Positions 8,301 to 14,328 of a DNA stretch of 36,944 bases are shown here, in pieces (position 1 is the stretch's first letter; each line of letters opens with the position of its first letter). The translations under genes were made by a program, and so were the position numbers. The DNA is taken from positions 1 to 36,944 of the forward strand of contig CAKKPG010000120.1 of NCBI GenBank assembly GCA_919901555.1. The letters are read 5' to 3'. The notes beneath the pieces were generated by a model. The model was not told the DNA's origin and made no database searches. It saw only the letters and a program-made list of their open reading frames with translations. Source of the DNA: Nitrospiria bacterium. GTDB taxonomy: Bacteria; Nitrospirota; UBA9217.

Positions 8301-8521
8301 CGAAGATCATGACCGTGTCGGTGATCCTGGCGGGCCTCGTGCCGATCATGTTCTCGACCGGAACGGGCGCAGACGTGATGAAGCGCATCGCCGCGCCCAT
8401 GGTCGGCGGCGTGATCACCTCCACCATCCTGGAGCTTGTCATCTACCCGGCGATCTATGTGATCTGGAAGGAACGGGAGCTGAAGAAAGGCGTGAGGAAA
8501 AACAGCGGCTCCCCAGCATGA
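5336..8521 (+). CDS. cusA: CusA-type heavy-metal RND transporter (Cu+/Ag+ efflux)
   Basis: This 1061-residue protein is the usual length for heavy-metal RND pumps, with the first membrane helix at about 13-31. The central motif AIAIGAMVDASIIMVENAHKK is close to the CusA signature for monovalent ions and carries the Asp and Glu of the proton relay. The three periplasmic Met ligands of CusA are present: M580 in FMPSALPG, M630 in APLEMIET and M680 in RIDMLSTGI. Their spacing (50 and 50) is near that of M573/M623/M672 in E. coli. This supports Cu(I)/Ag(I) as substrate more directly than family membership. It is encoded 72 bases after cusB, with the two-hairpin module between them. The ribosome site before ATG 5336 is weak. 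Confidence 0.96.
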   Translation: MLAKIIELSARNKFLIFLMVTFLVVWGVWALYHTPLDAIPDLSDVQVIVYTEWTGRSPDLVEDQITYPIVSTMLSAPKVRVVRGKSFLGISFVYVIFEDGTDIYWARSRVLEYLQGVTGRLPAGVTPVLGPDATGVGWGFQYAVIDETGNHDLAQLRSLQDWTLKYAVESVPGVSQVASVGGFVKQYQITIDPNRMHTYNLSIMKIMEAVRRSNRDVEGRVIEWSGREYMVRGRGYIKDKRDIEKIAVGTDGKGTPIMLRDVAAVQLGPEIRRGMADLDGKGEAVGGIVVVRFGENVLAVIERVKEKIKEITPSLPEGVKIVTVYDRSELIHRSVETLRDEIIKLGLAVSVVCVVFLFHLPSALVVILTLPVAILISFICMYYLRISSNIMSLSGIAIAIGAMVDASIIMVENAHKKLEDWEKAGKPGSRIDVIIHAAQEVGPSLFFSLLVITVGFLPVFTLEEQAGRLFKPLAFTKTFAMLFASFLAITFTPVLMTLLIKGKIRPEEKNPINNFLLKVYHPVAEFSLKFRKSVISAAIIIVLITFALFILPLFGLTLIERVQLGSEFMPPLYEGTLLFMPSALPGTSITTMAQVLQAQDRIMKQFPEVEQVFGKAGRAETPTDPAPLEMIETVVNLTPPDKWRPQFRKWEDLRDEMDDALAIPGVGNTWTMPIIGRIDMLSTGIRSPLGVKIFGPHLDEIERIGLDVERTLREIPGTRMALSERANTGYFLDFTINRDEIARYGLTVEDVQDVIETSIGGMNLTTTVEGRERYPVNVRYGRELRSDIDKLKRVLVPIMGGGHVPLVQLADIRVTKGPGMVQSEDGRLVAYVTLYIEGSDLGGYVKKAAKALAEKVKLPPGYLLKWSGQYEYMEKVKAKLFYVIPLTLLIIIVLIYLNTGSWIKTAIVLLAVPFSLVGTVWLLYLLGYHLSTAVWVGVIALAGLDAETGIIMLLYLDLAYNKWKGDGKIHSLRDIEDSVMEGAVKRIRPKIMTVSVILAGLVPIMFSTGTGADVMKRIAAPMVGGVITSTILELVIYPAIYVIWKERELKKGVRKNSGSPA

Positions 8522-8591
8522 GCGTCATTTCCACGCGACGAGCTTTTCTTCTGTCAAAAAAGTCGGGATCGTTCCTTCACCGTAAAAATCC

Positions 8592-8620
8592 TTGACGGCT
8601 GCCGTTAGTGGGTATATAAT
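8592..8620 (+). promoter_or_regulatory. Sigma70-type promoter for the HTH regulator gene
   Basis: TTGACG (8592-8597) and a perfect TATAAT (8615-8620) are separated by 17 bases. Transcription would start near 8627, giving a leader of about 150 bases before the regulator. The leader contains an AT-rich GCAATTT repeat (8711-8754). Confidence 0.75.
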
Positions 8621-8710
8621 ACCAACTATGAGCGCAAACCTCCTAGTCAGTTACAAATCAAATTCTTCTCAAAATGGGTAGAATATTTTTTCAATGTCTT
8701 GATTTTTACC

Positions 8711-8754
8711 GCAATTTTGCAATTTGCAATTTGCAATTTGCATTTTACAATTCC
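8711..8754 (+). repeat. Tandem GCAATTT(T) repeat in the leader of the HTH gene
   Basis: Several consecutive GCAATTTG units are followed by GCATTTTACAATTCC. The same vocabulary appears at 29423-29462 and 31015-31055. It belongs to the AT-rich intergenic repeat family of this window and has no visible coding role. Confidence 0.6.
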
Positions 8755-8778
8755 GGCTTGTCCGGGTTAGGGATTGGG

Positions 8779-9144
8779 ATGAAGATTAAGAGAATACAAA
8801 TAGGAATCAAGAGCCTTGACGATACGCTCAGGGAGGCCGGCGAGGTCTTTGAGAAGGTTGCCGCAGGGAAGTCCGTAAGGCGCAGGTCGGCGATCTACTT
8901 CCGCACGATCACTGAGATGCGGCGCGTCCTCACGGAGAAGCGGCTTGAACTGATCAAGGTCATCAAAGACAGGAAACCGTCATCGGTCTATGAGCTGGCG
9001 AAGCTCGTGCACCGTGACCTCAAAAACGTACTCCAGGATCTGACTTATCTTCAGGAACTCGGCCTGGTAGAGGTGACTGAAACTGCGGACAAGAAGGTCC
9101 CCGAGGTCCATTTTGATAAAATCGCCTTTGAAGTTGCCATCTAA
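8779..9144 (+). CDS. Winged-HTH transcriptional regulator, HVO_A0114-like
   Basis: This 121-residue protein has a helix-turn-helix in its C-terminal two thirds: MRRVLTEKRLELIKVIKDR, then SSVYELAKLVHRDLKNVLQDL (recognition helices), then LTYLQELGLVEV. The pattern matches small MarR/ArsR-like regulators often labelled HVO_A0114 family. The reading frame is open from ATG 8674, but the first 35 residues there are encoded by AT-rich repeat. ATG 8779, preceded by GGGATTGGG, is preferred. It lies between intact cusA and the broken tail of another CusA, so it may regulate metal genes, but nothing in the sequence proves that. Some relatives act as antitoxins; no toxin gene is adjacent. Confidence 0.75.
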   Translation: MKIKRIQIGIKSLDDTLREAGEVFEKVAAGKSVRRRSAIYFRTITEMRRVLTEKRLELIKVIKDRKPSSVYELAKLVHRDLKNVLQDLTYLQELGLVEVTETADKKVPEVHFDKIAFEVAI

Positions 9145-9149
9145 ACAGC

Positions 9150-9239
9150 AGCGTGGTCACCTCGACGATCCTCGAACTTGTCATCTATCCGGCAATCTAC
9201 GTGATCTGGAAGGAGCGGGAATTGAGGAAGAAGGTGTGA
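9150..9239 (+). pseudogene. C-terminal remnant of a second CusA-like pump
   Basis: Read from 9153, the sequence encodes VVTSTILELVIYP and then AIYVIWKERELRKKV before TGA 9237-9239. This is almost the same as the end of the intact CusA (about residues 1025-1053). Most nucleotide differences fall at third codon positions, so the source was a diverged paralogue under selection and not a recent copy. No start or upstream part exists: similarity begins 5 bases after the stop of the HTH gene. The rest was probably lost by deletion or replacement. Confidence 0.8.
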
Positions 9240-9244
9240 GGGGA

Positions 9245-9306
9245 ATATGGAGCGAGCCGACCATGTCGGCGTAATTCACGGCAACACGGTTGCCTCGGTC
9301 CAAAAT
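9245..9306 (+). repeat. Two-hairpin module, copy 2, with a degenerate half copy after it
   Basis: This is a near copy of 5263-5324 with both hairpin stems intact. The second half is repeated again in worn form at 9309-9336 (GAACGTGGTTGCC...GGTCCAAAA). It follows the CusA remnant, whereas copy 1 follows cusB. Confidence 0.6.
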
Positions 9307-9330
9307 ACGGGAACGTGGTTGCCTTGGTCC

Positions 9331-9368
9331 AAAAAAAGTTCAGGCGCAGGAAAATTTCCTGCGCCTGA
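9331..9368 (-). terminator. Rho-independent terminator of the DUF799-type lipoprotein gene
   Basis: Fourteen perfect pairs (9340-9353 with 9355-9368) are followed on the minus strand by a run of T (the A-run at 9331-9337). In practice the loop is formed by the inner A/T pairs. The core TTCCTGCGCCT is shared with the terminator at 10233-10266. Confidence 0.85.
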
Positions 9369-9407
9369 TGATGCTCCAAAATATGCAGTGCAGAAACGCG
9401 AGATTCA

Positions 9408-10085
9408 CTACCTCCTTGCGCCGACCGGGCCCGAGGGGATCGGGCTGGTGATGAGCTTTTCGATGAGTTTCGCCGTGGGCTCAGGCAGCGGATTCTGGCG
9501 CGGCACTTCCTTGAAGCGGTCCGCCGCCAGCTCCATGATCTTGCCTTTGGCGGACTTGAGGGCCTCCGAGGCCGAGACATGGGTCTCGCTGTCGGCCTCC
9601 TCCGCCACGCGTTCCCATACCACCGCGCCGGTCTTTGCATTTACGAGCTTGAACCTGACCTTGATCTTATATTTGTTGTAGAATCCCGTGACGAAATTTG
9701 AAAAGGTGTCAAGGGACCCGTAGAACAGGCCGTCCACGCCCAGAGCCGCCCCGACCTGCTGCGGTGTCGGCGTTGCGGGAGTGGGGTTGTCAATGTCAAG
9801 CTGGGCCCCCAAGCTCAGCCCGATTTTCTCCTTCAATTGTTGATCGACCGCGGAAAGGGGCATCGCGCTGTAGTACCGGCGGGGGACCGCATCGCTGAAG
9901 GCCTCCCTGATCCAGTCAGGGGCGTAGAGGTGGTCGGTGTTGTTCCGCAGGGGCAGCACAGCGACCTTTGCGATCGGGTTTTTCGGGTCCGGCGGCGGCA
10001 GCTTTTTCCCGCACGCCCCAAGCAAGAGCGACACCCCCAGCACGGCCATCAGCAACACCTTCGTGAAAATCCTGTAAGCCCTCAT
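9408..10085 (-). CDS. DUF799/GNA1162-like lipoprotein
   Basis: This 225-residue protein has a lipoprotein signal (LLLGAC, lipidated C26). The domain begins IAKVAVLPLRNNTDHLYAPDW, continues with AALGVDGLFYGSLDTFSN and FKLVNAKTGAVVWERVA, and ends in a Pro-rich tail. This pattern matches the DUF799/GNA1162 group of outer-membrane-associated lipoproteins, often encoded with CsgG- or curli-like lipoproteins; those partners are not seen here. Their molecular job is not firmly known. The start is supported by GAGGAGG 8 bases upstream. The gene has its own promoter and terminator. Confidence 0.8.
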   Translation of the reverse strand: MRAYRIFTKVLLMAVLGVSLLLGACGKKLPPPDPKNPIAKVAVLPLRNNTDHLYAPDWIREAFSDAVPRRYYSAMPLSAVDQQLKEKIGLSLGAQLDIDNPTPATPTPQQVGAALGVDGLFYGSLDTFSNFVTGFYNKYKIKVRFKLVNAKTGAVVWERVAEEADSETHVSASEALKSAKGKIMELAADRFKEVPRQNPLPEPTAKLIEKLITSPIPSGPVGARR

Positions 10086-10152
10086 TTCATTTGCCTCCTC
10101 TATGACAGTAGGTTTTCGCTTCCGTTCTATGATGCGTTATACGATCAGCGAA

Positions 10153-10181
10153 AGTTAACCATATGCTTCAGGAACTGTCAA
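10153..10181 (-). promoter_or_regulatory. Promoter for the DUF799-type lipoprotein gene
   Basis: On the minus strand TTGACA (10181-10176) and TTAACT (10158-10153) are 17 bases apart. The -35 is perfect and the -10 moderate. The predicted start lies about 60 bases before the ATG. Confidence 0.6.
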
Positions 10182-10232
10182 GGTAAAATTCACCAAGAAC
10201 GCCCGCCTGAGTCCATGAGTCGTGAAGAGATG

Positions 10233-10266
10233 AAAAAAGAGGCGCAGGATAAGTCCTGCGCCTCTT
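10233..10266 (-). terminator. Rho-independent terminator of the DUF2914 gene
   Basis: The stem GAGGCGCAGGA (10239-10249) pairs with 10254-10264 around a 4-base loop and is followed on the minus strand by TTTTTT. It is near-identical in core sequence to the terminator at 9331-9368. Confidence 0.85.
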
Positions 10267-10292
10267 CATGTATAAATCCTTTCTGAAAAAAG

Positions 10293-10760
10293 CTACTCGA
10301 CCTTGAACGTCCCGGACTTGAGCACCGCGCCCGAGCCGTCCACAACCTCAACCTTCCAGTCGCCCTTCATGCCGCCGATGGACTTGTAGGCCCAGGTCCT
10401 GAACTTTGAGAAGGGCTTGATCGTGAGGGGCACCTTGCCCATTTCGTTCATGCCGAGCGTCCAGACCACGTTCACGCTTGTTTCGGCCTTCACGTCCTTG
10501 AACTCCAGGAACAGGAAGACCTTCTCCTGGGTCGCCGGGAACGATGCCGCGATACCCACGGGCTCGCGGTTCTCCACGCTGCTCGCGATCTCCATGCGGG
10601 CAATGGTGAGGTCTGCCGCTGCTGCCGGGGCTGCAGGGGCTTTGGCCGGCGCCGGGGCGGGGGCGGGCGCCGGTGTTGGAACCGGGGCCTGTTGCGCCAT
10701 CGCTATTCCTGCGAAGACGGTAAGACATACAACCAGAACAAACACTGCTGCTTTCTTCAT
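10293..10760 (-). CDS. DUF2914 domain exported protein with a Pro/Ala linker
   Basis: This 155-residue protein has a signal peptide (residues 1-22, ending AMA-Q), then a low-complexity PTPAPAPAP/AKAPAAP stretch (28-48). A DUF2914-like domain follows, with FLFLEFKDVKAETSVNVVWTLGMNEMGKVPLTI and then KFRTWAYKSIGGMKGDWKVEVVD. DUF2914 proteins are small beta-rich extracytoplasmic domains of unknown function. The Pro/Ala stretch probably spans or tethers. AAGGAGG lies 7 bases before the ATG, and a strong terminator follows. It is likely a single-gene unit. Confidence 0.8.
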   Translation of the reverse strand: MKKAAVFVLVVCLTVFAGIAMAQQAPVPTPAPAPAPAPAKAPAAPAAAADLTIARMEIASSVENREPVGIAASFPATQEKVFLFLEFKDVKAETSVNVVWTLGMNEMGKVPLTIKPFSKFRTWAYKSIGGMKGDWKVEVVDGSGAVLKSGTFKVE

Positions 10761-10960
10761 GTTCTTTCCTCCTTGTATGATGGTAAAGTGTTGGTGCCGG
10801 TGTCACGGGCGGACGCGGAATAGGGCAGATACCTTTCTTCATCTATCGACCTTCTGCCGCCGCTGTCAGCCACATGGGGTAAACGGTTTGTAACGTCTTC
10901 TGCTCCGTGAGAAAAAGCCACCCGCTATAACCTGCCGAGAACGCCATCCTCTCACGGCGT

Positions 10961-11641
10961 CTACTTCGGCTTTGCCGCCTCGTACCGCTTGAGATAGTCG
11001 GCGATCATCCGCTCGGAATCGCATCCGAGGGCCTGTGCGTAGAGCAGAAGGAATCCCCGGAGGTATGGCCGCGCCGGAAGCTTTCCAAAGTGCTCGGCTT
11101 CGATATACTCCAGGTATCGCGAACCGATCTTGGTCATGTCCGCGATATTTCGAATGGTGAGGCCGGCGCGTTCCCTGAGCGCTTTTATGGCCGGGCCGTT
11201 GAACTCCGTAGTAGCAGATGCGGCCGGCTCGGCTGCAGGCGCCACGGGTGCCATCAGATCATCCAGTGGCGGGGTCTGCGGCGGGGCCGCACGGTATTCA
11301 GCGCGGTCAGGACCGGGCGGGCGCTGGACCGGCGCAGACGCGGCCGGCACGGGCCTGCGTTTGGATGCGGGCGGCTCGGGCTCCGGCAGCTCGTTTCGTT
11401 CCTTCAGCATCCTGTTGTACTCTTTGCGGCTTTCTTCGTAGACGAGCGTGCGATAGGCATCTTCGATGCGCAGGCGGATGCGAGCGGTCTCCTCGGGGGT
11501 GAAGAGGGAATAGAGCGCAATGGAGTTGGGGTCGTAGATACGCCGGACCCGGTCGTAGGCGCGGTGCACGTCCTGGGTGCCGGCCGCGGGGCTGATCTCC
11601 AGCAGCTCGTAAAAGTTCATGTCGTCGATTTTTTTGACCAT
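10961..11641 (-). CDS. J-domain-like / RodZ-type HTH fusion protein
   Basis: This 226-residue protein has three parts. Residues 9-80 look like a J domain (FYELLEISPAAGTQDVHRAY, then a region ending AYRTLVYEESRKEYNRML), but the HPD tripeptide needed to stimulate DnaK is not visible, having DPNS in that area. Residues 85-145 are a Pro/Ala-rich linker. Residues 150-215 are a RodZ-like cytoplasmic HTH (IKALRERAGLTIRNIADMTK, YLEYIEAEHFGKLPARPYLR, LLLYAQALG). No membrane helix follows. It lies 13 bases after the MinD-like gene, whose stop is next to its GAGGAG site, so the two are co-transcribed and may act together. The function is unknown. Confidence 0.8.
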   Translation of the reverse strand: MVKKIDDMNFYELLEISPAAGTQDVHRAYDRVRRIYDPNSIALYSLFTPEETARIRLRIEDAYRTLVYEESRKEYNRMLKERNELPEPEPPASKRRPVPAASAPVQRPPGPDRAEYRAAPPQTPPLDDLMAPVAPAAEPAASATTEFNGPAIKALRERAGLTIRNIADMTKIGSRYLEYIEAEHFGKLPARPYLRGFLLLYAQALGCDSERMIADYLKRYEAAKPK

Positions 11642-11654
11642 GGCGGCACTCTCC

Positions 11655-12599
11655 TCAGAAGAGCATGCTCGCGGTGAGCTGCTCTTTCCTGAGCAGGTTG
11701 TGTACGATGCGCTCGATGCAGCGCGCCGGCCGGGAAAAGGGATATTCCACGGCGAGGGGGCGTTTGCTCCGGATCGACTGCCACACGCTGTCGTCGTATT
11801 CCACGTACCCCAGATATTCGAGGTCGATGCCGAAATACTTCCGGCAGGCGCTCTTCATGGAGAACCCGATCTGGATGTCGTTCTTGGTCCGCACCTGGTT
11901 CACGATGAGCTTGGGCTTGAACTTGAGCACCTCGAGTTCGAGGATCTCCCCCACTTCCTGCTCCATCTGTTTTACGCGTTCGATGAGGTCGAAGGGCGTG
12001 CGGATGCCCATGGTGTTCTTCTGGTCCATGGCCGCATCGATGAGGTCCTTGATCCCCTGATGGGTGACGACCTTCCTGAACCTGCGGTAGAAGGCGCTCT
12101 TGATGAACCGGTAGGCGTTCTCAATGGCCGTAGGCTCGGGCAGCACCACGAGAATGCCGTGGTCCGAGAACAGGAAAAAGTCAAGGATGTTGAAGGATGT
12201 GCCTGCGCCGAGGTCGAGGAGGATGTAGTCCACATCGATGGCTTCGAGGTGTCTGAGGAGCCGTGTTTTCTGGGCGAAATTCGGGTTGGCCGCGTCGAGG
12301 AAGTCCTGGGCGCCGCTGATGAGGCTGAGGTTGGGGACGCCGGTCTTGATGATGACGTCCTGGATGTTCTCCACGCGGCGGTTCAGGAAGTCCGAGAGCG
12401 TCATCTCCGGAACGCCGATGCCGAGGGTGGTGTGGAGGTTCGCGCCTCCCAGGTCCGCGTCAACGAGGAGGACCTTTTTCTTGAGGCGGGCGAGGCAGAT
12501 GCCGACGTTGCCGGTGATCAGGCTCTTGCCGATCCCTCCCTTGCCGCCCCCGATGGCCCAGATTTCCTTCTTGCGCAGAGCGTCCTGGATCTCTATCAT
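11655..12599 (-). CDS. MinD/FlhG-like P-loop ATPase
   Basis: This 314-residue protein has a deviant Walker A, GGGKGGIGKS (17-26), with the first signature Lys typical of MinD/ParA ATPases. VLLVDADLGGANLHTTLG follows, with the Walker A' Asp, and then YILLDLGAGTSFNILDFFLFSD as the Walker B region. FlhG-like members share the LGGANLH phrase and work on polar placement of flagella or other machines. No flagellar gene is nearby, so the cargo is unknown. The ATG overlaps the stop of scpB by ATGA. The J/HTH fusion follows directly, so this ATPase sits in a chromosome-segregation operon. Confidence 0.88.
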   Translation of the reverse strand: MIEIQDALRKKEIWAIGGGKGGIGKSLITGNVGICLARLKKKVLLVDADLGGANLHTTLGIGVPEMTLSDFLNRRVENIQDVIIKTGVPNLSLISGAQDFLDAANPNFAQKTRLLRHLEAIDVDYILLDLGAGTSFNILDFFLFSDHGILVVLPEPTAIENAYRFIKSAFYRRFRKVVTHQGIKDLIDAAMDQKNTMGIRTPFDLIERVKQMEQEVGEILELEVLKFKPKLIVNQVRTKNDIQIGFSMKSACRKYFGIDLEYLGYVEYDDSVWQSIRSKRPLAVEYPFSRPARCIERIVHNLLRKEQLTASMLF

Positions 12600-13234
12600 C
12601 CCGTCTCTTTCGCCTCCGCCCCGGCAGCGGCGCCGACCTCATCGCCCCCGGCAAGAGGATCCGGTTCCGCGTTCTCTGCCGGAATGGGTGTCATGGCCTC
12701 TTCGCCCGCCTCGAGCTCCTGGAACTCCTTGAGCGTCGGCAGGGCGGAAAGGTCCTTCAGGCCGAAGTACTGCAGGAACTCCGTTGTCGTACCGTACATC
12801 ATGGGCTTGCCGGGAACGTCCTTCTTGCCCACGATCTTCACGAGCCGGCGCTCCATGAGGTTCCTGACGATGCCGCCCACGTTCACGCCGCGGATCGCTT
12901 CGACCTCCGTCCTCGTGATGGGCTGCTTGTAGGCGATGATGGCGAGGGTCTCCAGGGCGGGCCGGGACAGCTTTGTCGACACCTTGACGGACTTGAACTT
13001 CCTGATCCATCCCGCATACTCGGGACAGGTGGCGAGCTGGTAGCCGCCGGCCACTTCCGCGAGCAGAAGGCCCGCGCCCCGCGCCGCGTATTCCTGCTTG
13101 ATGACGCCGAGTTGCGCCTCGATCCGCTCTTTCGTCGCGTCTTCGAACACGCCCTTGAGCCGGTCGACGGTCAGAGGGCTTCCGGAGATGAAGAGCAGGG
13201 CTTCAATGGCTGATTTCAATTGCAGGTCGTCCAA
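12596..13234 (-). CDS. scpB: Segregation and condensation protein B
   Basis: This 212-residue protein begins LDDLQLKSAIEALLFISGSPLT, contains LSRPALETLAIIAYKQPITRTEVEAIRGVN, and has the second winged helix LVKIVGKKDVPGKPMMYGTT. This is the classic ScpB pattern with two winged-helix (kite) domains. The C-terminal tail is acidic and Ala/Gly-rich. The start is set at TTG 13234, preceded by GAGGCGG. The 32 codons upstream are open but lie in an AT-rich inverted repeat. ScpB binds ScpA and the SMC complex to compact and separate chromosomes. No smc gene is in the window. It overlaps the ATPase gene by ATGA. Confidence 0.93.
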   Translation of the reverse strand: MDDLQLKSAIEALLFISGSPLTVDRLKGVFEDATKERIEAQLGVIKQEYAARGAGLLLAEVAGGYQLATCPEYAGWIRKFKSVKVSTKLSRPALETLAIIAYKQPITRTEVEAIRGVNVGGIVRNLMERRLVKIVGKKDVPGKPMMYGTTTEFLQYFGLKDLSALPTLKEFQELEAGEEAMTPIPAENAEPDPLAGGDEVGAAAGAEAKETG

Positions 13235-13239
13235 ATTTC

Positions 13240-13342
13240 CGCCTCTCGGTGAGTTGTAAGTTTTTAGTGCTGAGTTTTGAGCTGCTGACGCCGGATCACA
13301 CGAACTAAAAACTAAGAACCCTGAACTCAAAATTGCATTTTA
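13240..13342. repeat. AT-rich inverted repeat upstream of scpB
   Basis: AGTTTTTAG (13259-13267) pairs with CTAAAAACT (13305-13313), and GAGTTTTGAG is matched by CTCAAAATT-type sequence further right. It lies between the HEAT gene and scpB and looks like one of the low-complexity intergenic repeats of this genome. It could weaken or tune the step from the HEAT gene to scpB. Confidence 0.5.
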
Positions 13343-14188
13343 TCACATTGCCGCGGGGTCGCCGAGCCTGCCCAGCGCCACCTTGGCGTTCATTTTCACG
13401 TCGATGTCCGTGCTGTCCATGAGCTTTCGTATCCTCGGGACGGCGTCCTTCACAAGGTCCGGGTTCCCGCTCCCGATGTTGCCGAGGGCCGCCACGGCAT
13501 TCTTGACCGCGTTCGGGTGGCCGCTGTCGAGGTACCGGATGAGGCGCGGCACGAGGCCGGCCACTTCCTCCGGGTAGTGCAGTCCGATGGCGCCCAGGGC
13601 GAAGAGCACGCCGCCGCAGGTGGCCTCCTTCGAGAATTCCAGCACCTCCACGAGCTTCGGCAGGATCCCGCGGATCAGCTCCGGCGCGTTGATCCCCACC
13701 TTGCCCAGGGCGTGGGCCGCGGCCTCGCGCTCGTCGTCGTCGCCCCCTTCGAGCATCCGGATCAGCCTCGGGACCGCGTCCCTGACCAGGTCCGTGTGGG
13801 CAAAGCCGATGTTCCCGAGGGCATAGGCCGCTTCCTGGCGGACCAGGCTTTGCTCATGATCGAGCATGAGCTTCAACTTCGGAGCCGCCTGGGCCGCCGA
13901 GTCCTTGAAGCTGAAGCCCAGGTTCCCGACGGCGTTCGCAGCGTCGATCTTGATGAACATGTCCGGATCATCAAGGAGCGCGATGAGCGCCGGGAGATGG
14001 GGCCGGGTGTCGCTGGGGTAATCGAAACCCACGCGAGACAGGAGGTTCAGCGCGCCGGACCGGACGTCCCCGTTTTTTTCGGACAGCGTATCCACGAGAG
14101 CGCCGATGAGGGCCCGGTCTTCGTAGACCGCCTTTTCGATCTCGCCGAACTTCCGCTCGAGCGCGAGCGTTTTGATGTCAGGTTTCAT
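13343..14188 (-). CDS. HEAT-repeat protein encoded between scpA and scpB
   Basis: This 281-residue protein is built almost wholly of helical repeats of 38-40 residues. Recurrent phrases are AANAVGNLGFSFKDSAAQAAPKL, AAYALGNIGFAHTDLVRDAVPRL, AAHALGKVGINAPELIRGILPKL and AVAALGNIGSGNPDLVKDAVPRI. These are HEAT/Armadillo-type repeats with a D-P or D-L turn, and they give a curved protein-binding scaffold. No signal peptide or enzyme motif is present. It lies in the same direction between the two condensin subunit genes, so it may bind the ScpAB-SMC complex or the chromosome; that is inference. The ends of the gene are flanked by AT-rich repeats. Confidence 0.88.
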   Translation of the reverse strand: MKPDIKTLALERKFGEIEKAVYEDRALIGALVDTLSEKNGDVRSGALNLLSRVGFDYPSDTRPHLPALIALLDDPDMFIKIDAANAVGNLGFSFKDSAAQAAPKLKLMLDHEQSLVRQEAAYALGNIGFAHTDLVRDAVPRLIRMLEGGDDDEREAAAHALGKVGINAPELIRGILPKLVEVLEFSKEATCGGVLFALGAIGLHYPEEVAGLVPRLIRYLDSGHPNAVKNAVAALGNIGSGNPDLVKDAVPRIRKLMDSTDIDVKMNAKVALGRLGDPAAM

Positions 14189-14189
14189 G

Positions 14190-14328
14190 ATTCCTTTTGT
14201 AACAGATTAACACGGATACACACAGTAAAGAAATTTTAATGACGATGTCTGTATAAATCCAAAAATCCGTTCTATCTCATTTTTGCATTTATCTGTGTCC
14301 ATCTGAGTTCATCTGTGGTTCCATTCGC
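14190..14328. repeat. Intergenic repeat of the ACACGGATACACACAG / ATCTGTGTCCATCTG type
   Basis: The left end has AACACGGATACACACAG and the right end ATCTGTGTCCATCTGAGTTCATCTGTGGTT. The two are loosely inverted and enclose an AT-rich centre. Repeats with this vocabulary are found between genes in many environmental bacteria. There is no open frame with a ribosome site. Confidence 0.5.

Noticed and set aside
8628-8681. A 17-codon open frame just after the promoter at 8592-8620
   Set aside because: It starts at the expected transcription start with no ribosome site and has no family features.
9247-9681. A 144-codon plus-strand frame over the module and the DUF799-type gene
   Set aside because: Half of it is antisense to the lipoprotein gene, and the rest is the repeat and the minus-strand terminator.
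11619-12932. A 437-codon plus-strand frame antisense to the MinD-like and scpB genes
   Set aside because: Long antisense frames are common in GC-rich coding DNA. The minus-strand proteins have clear family motifs and this one has none.
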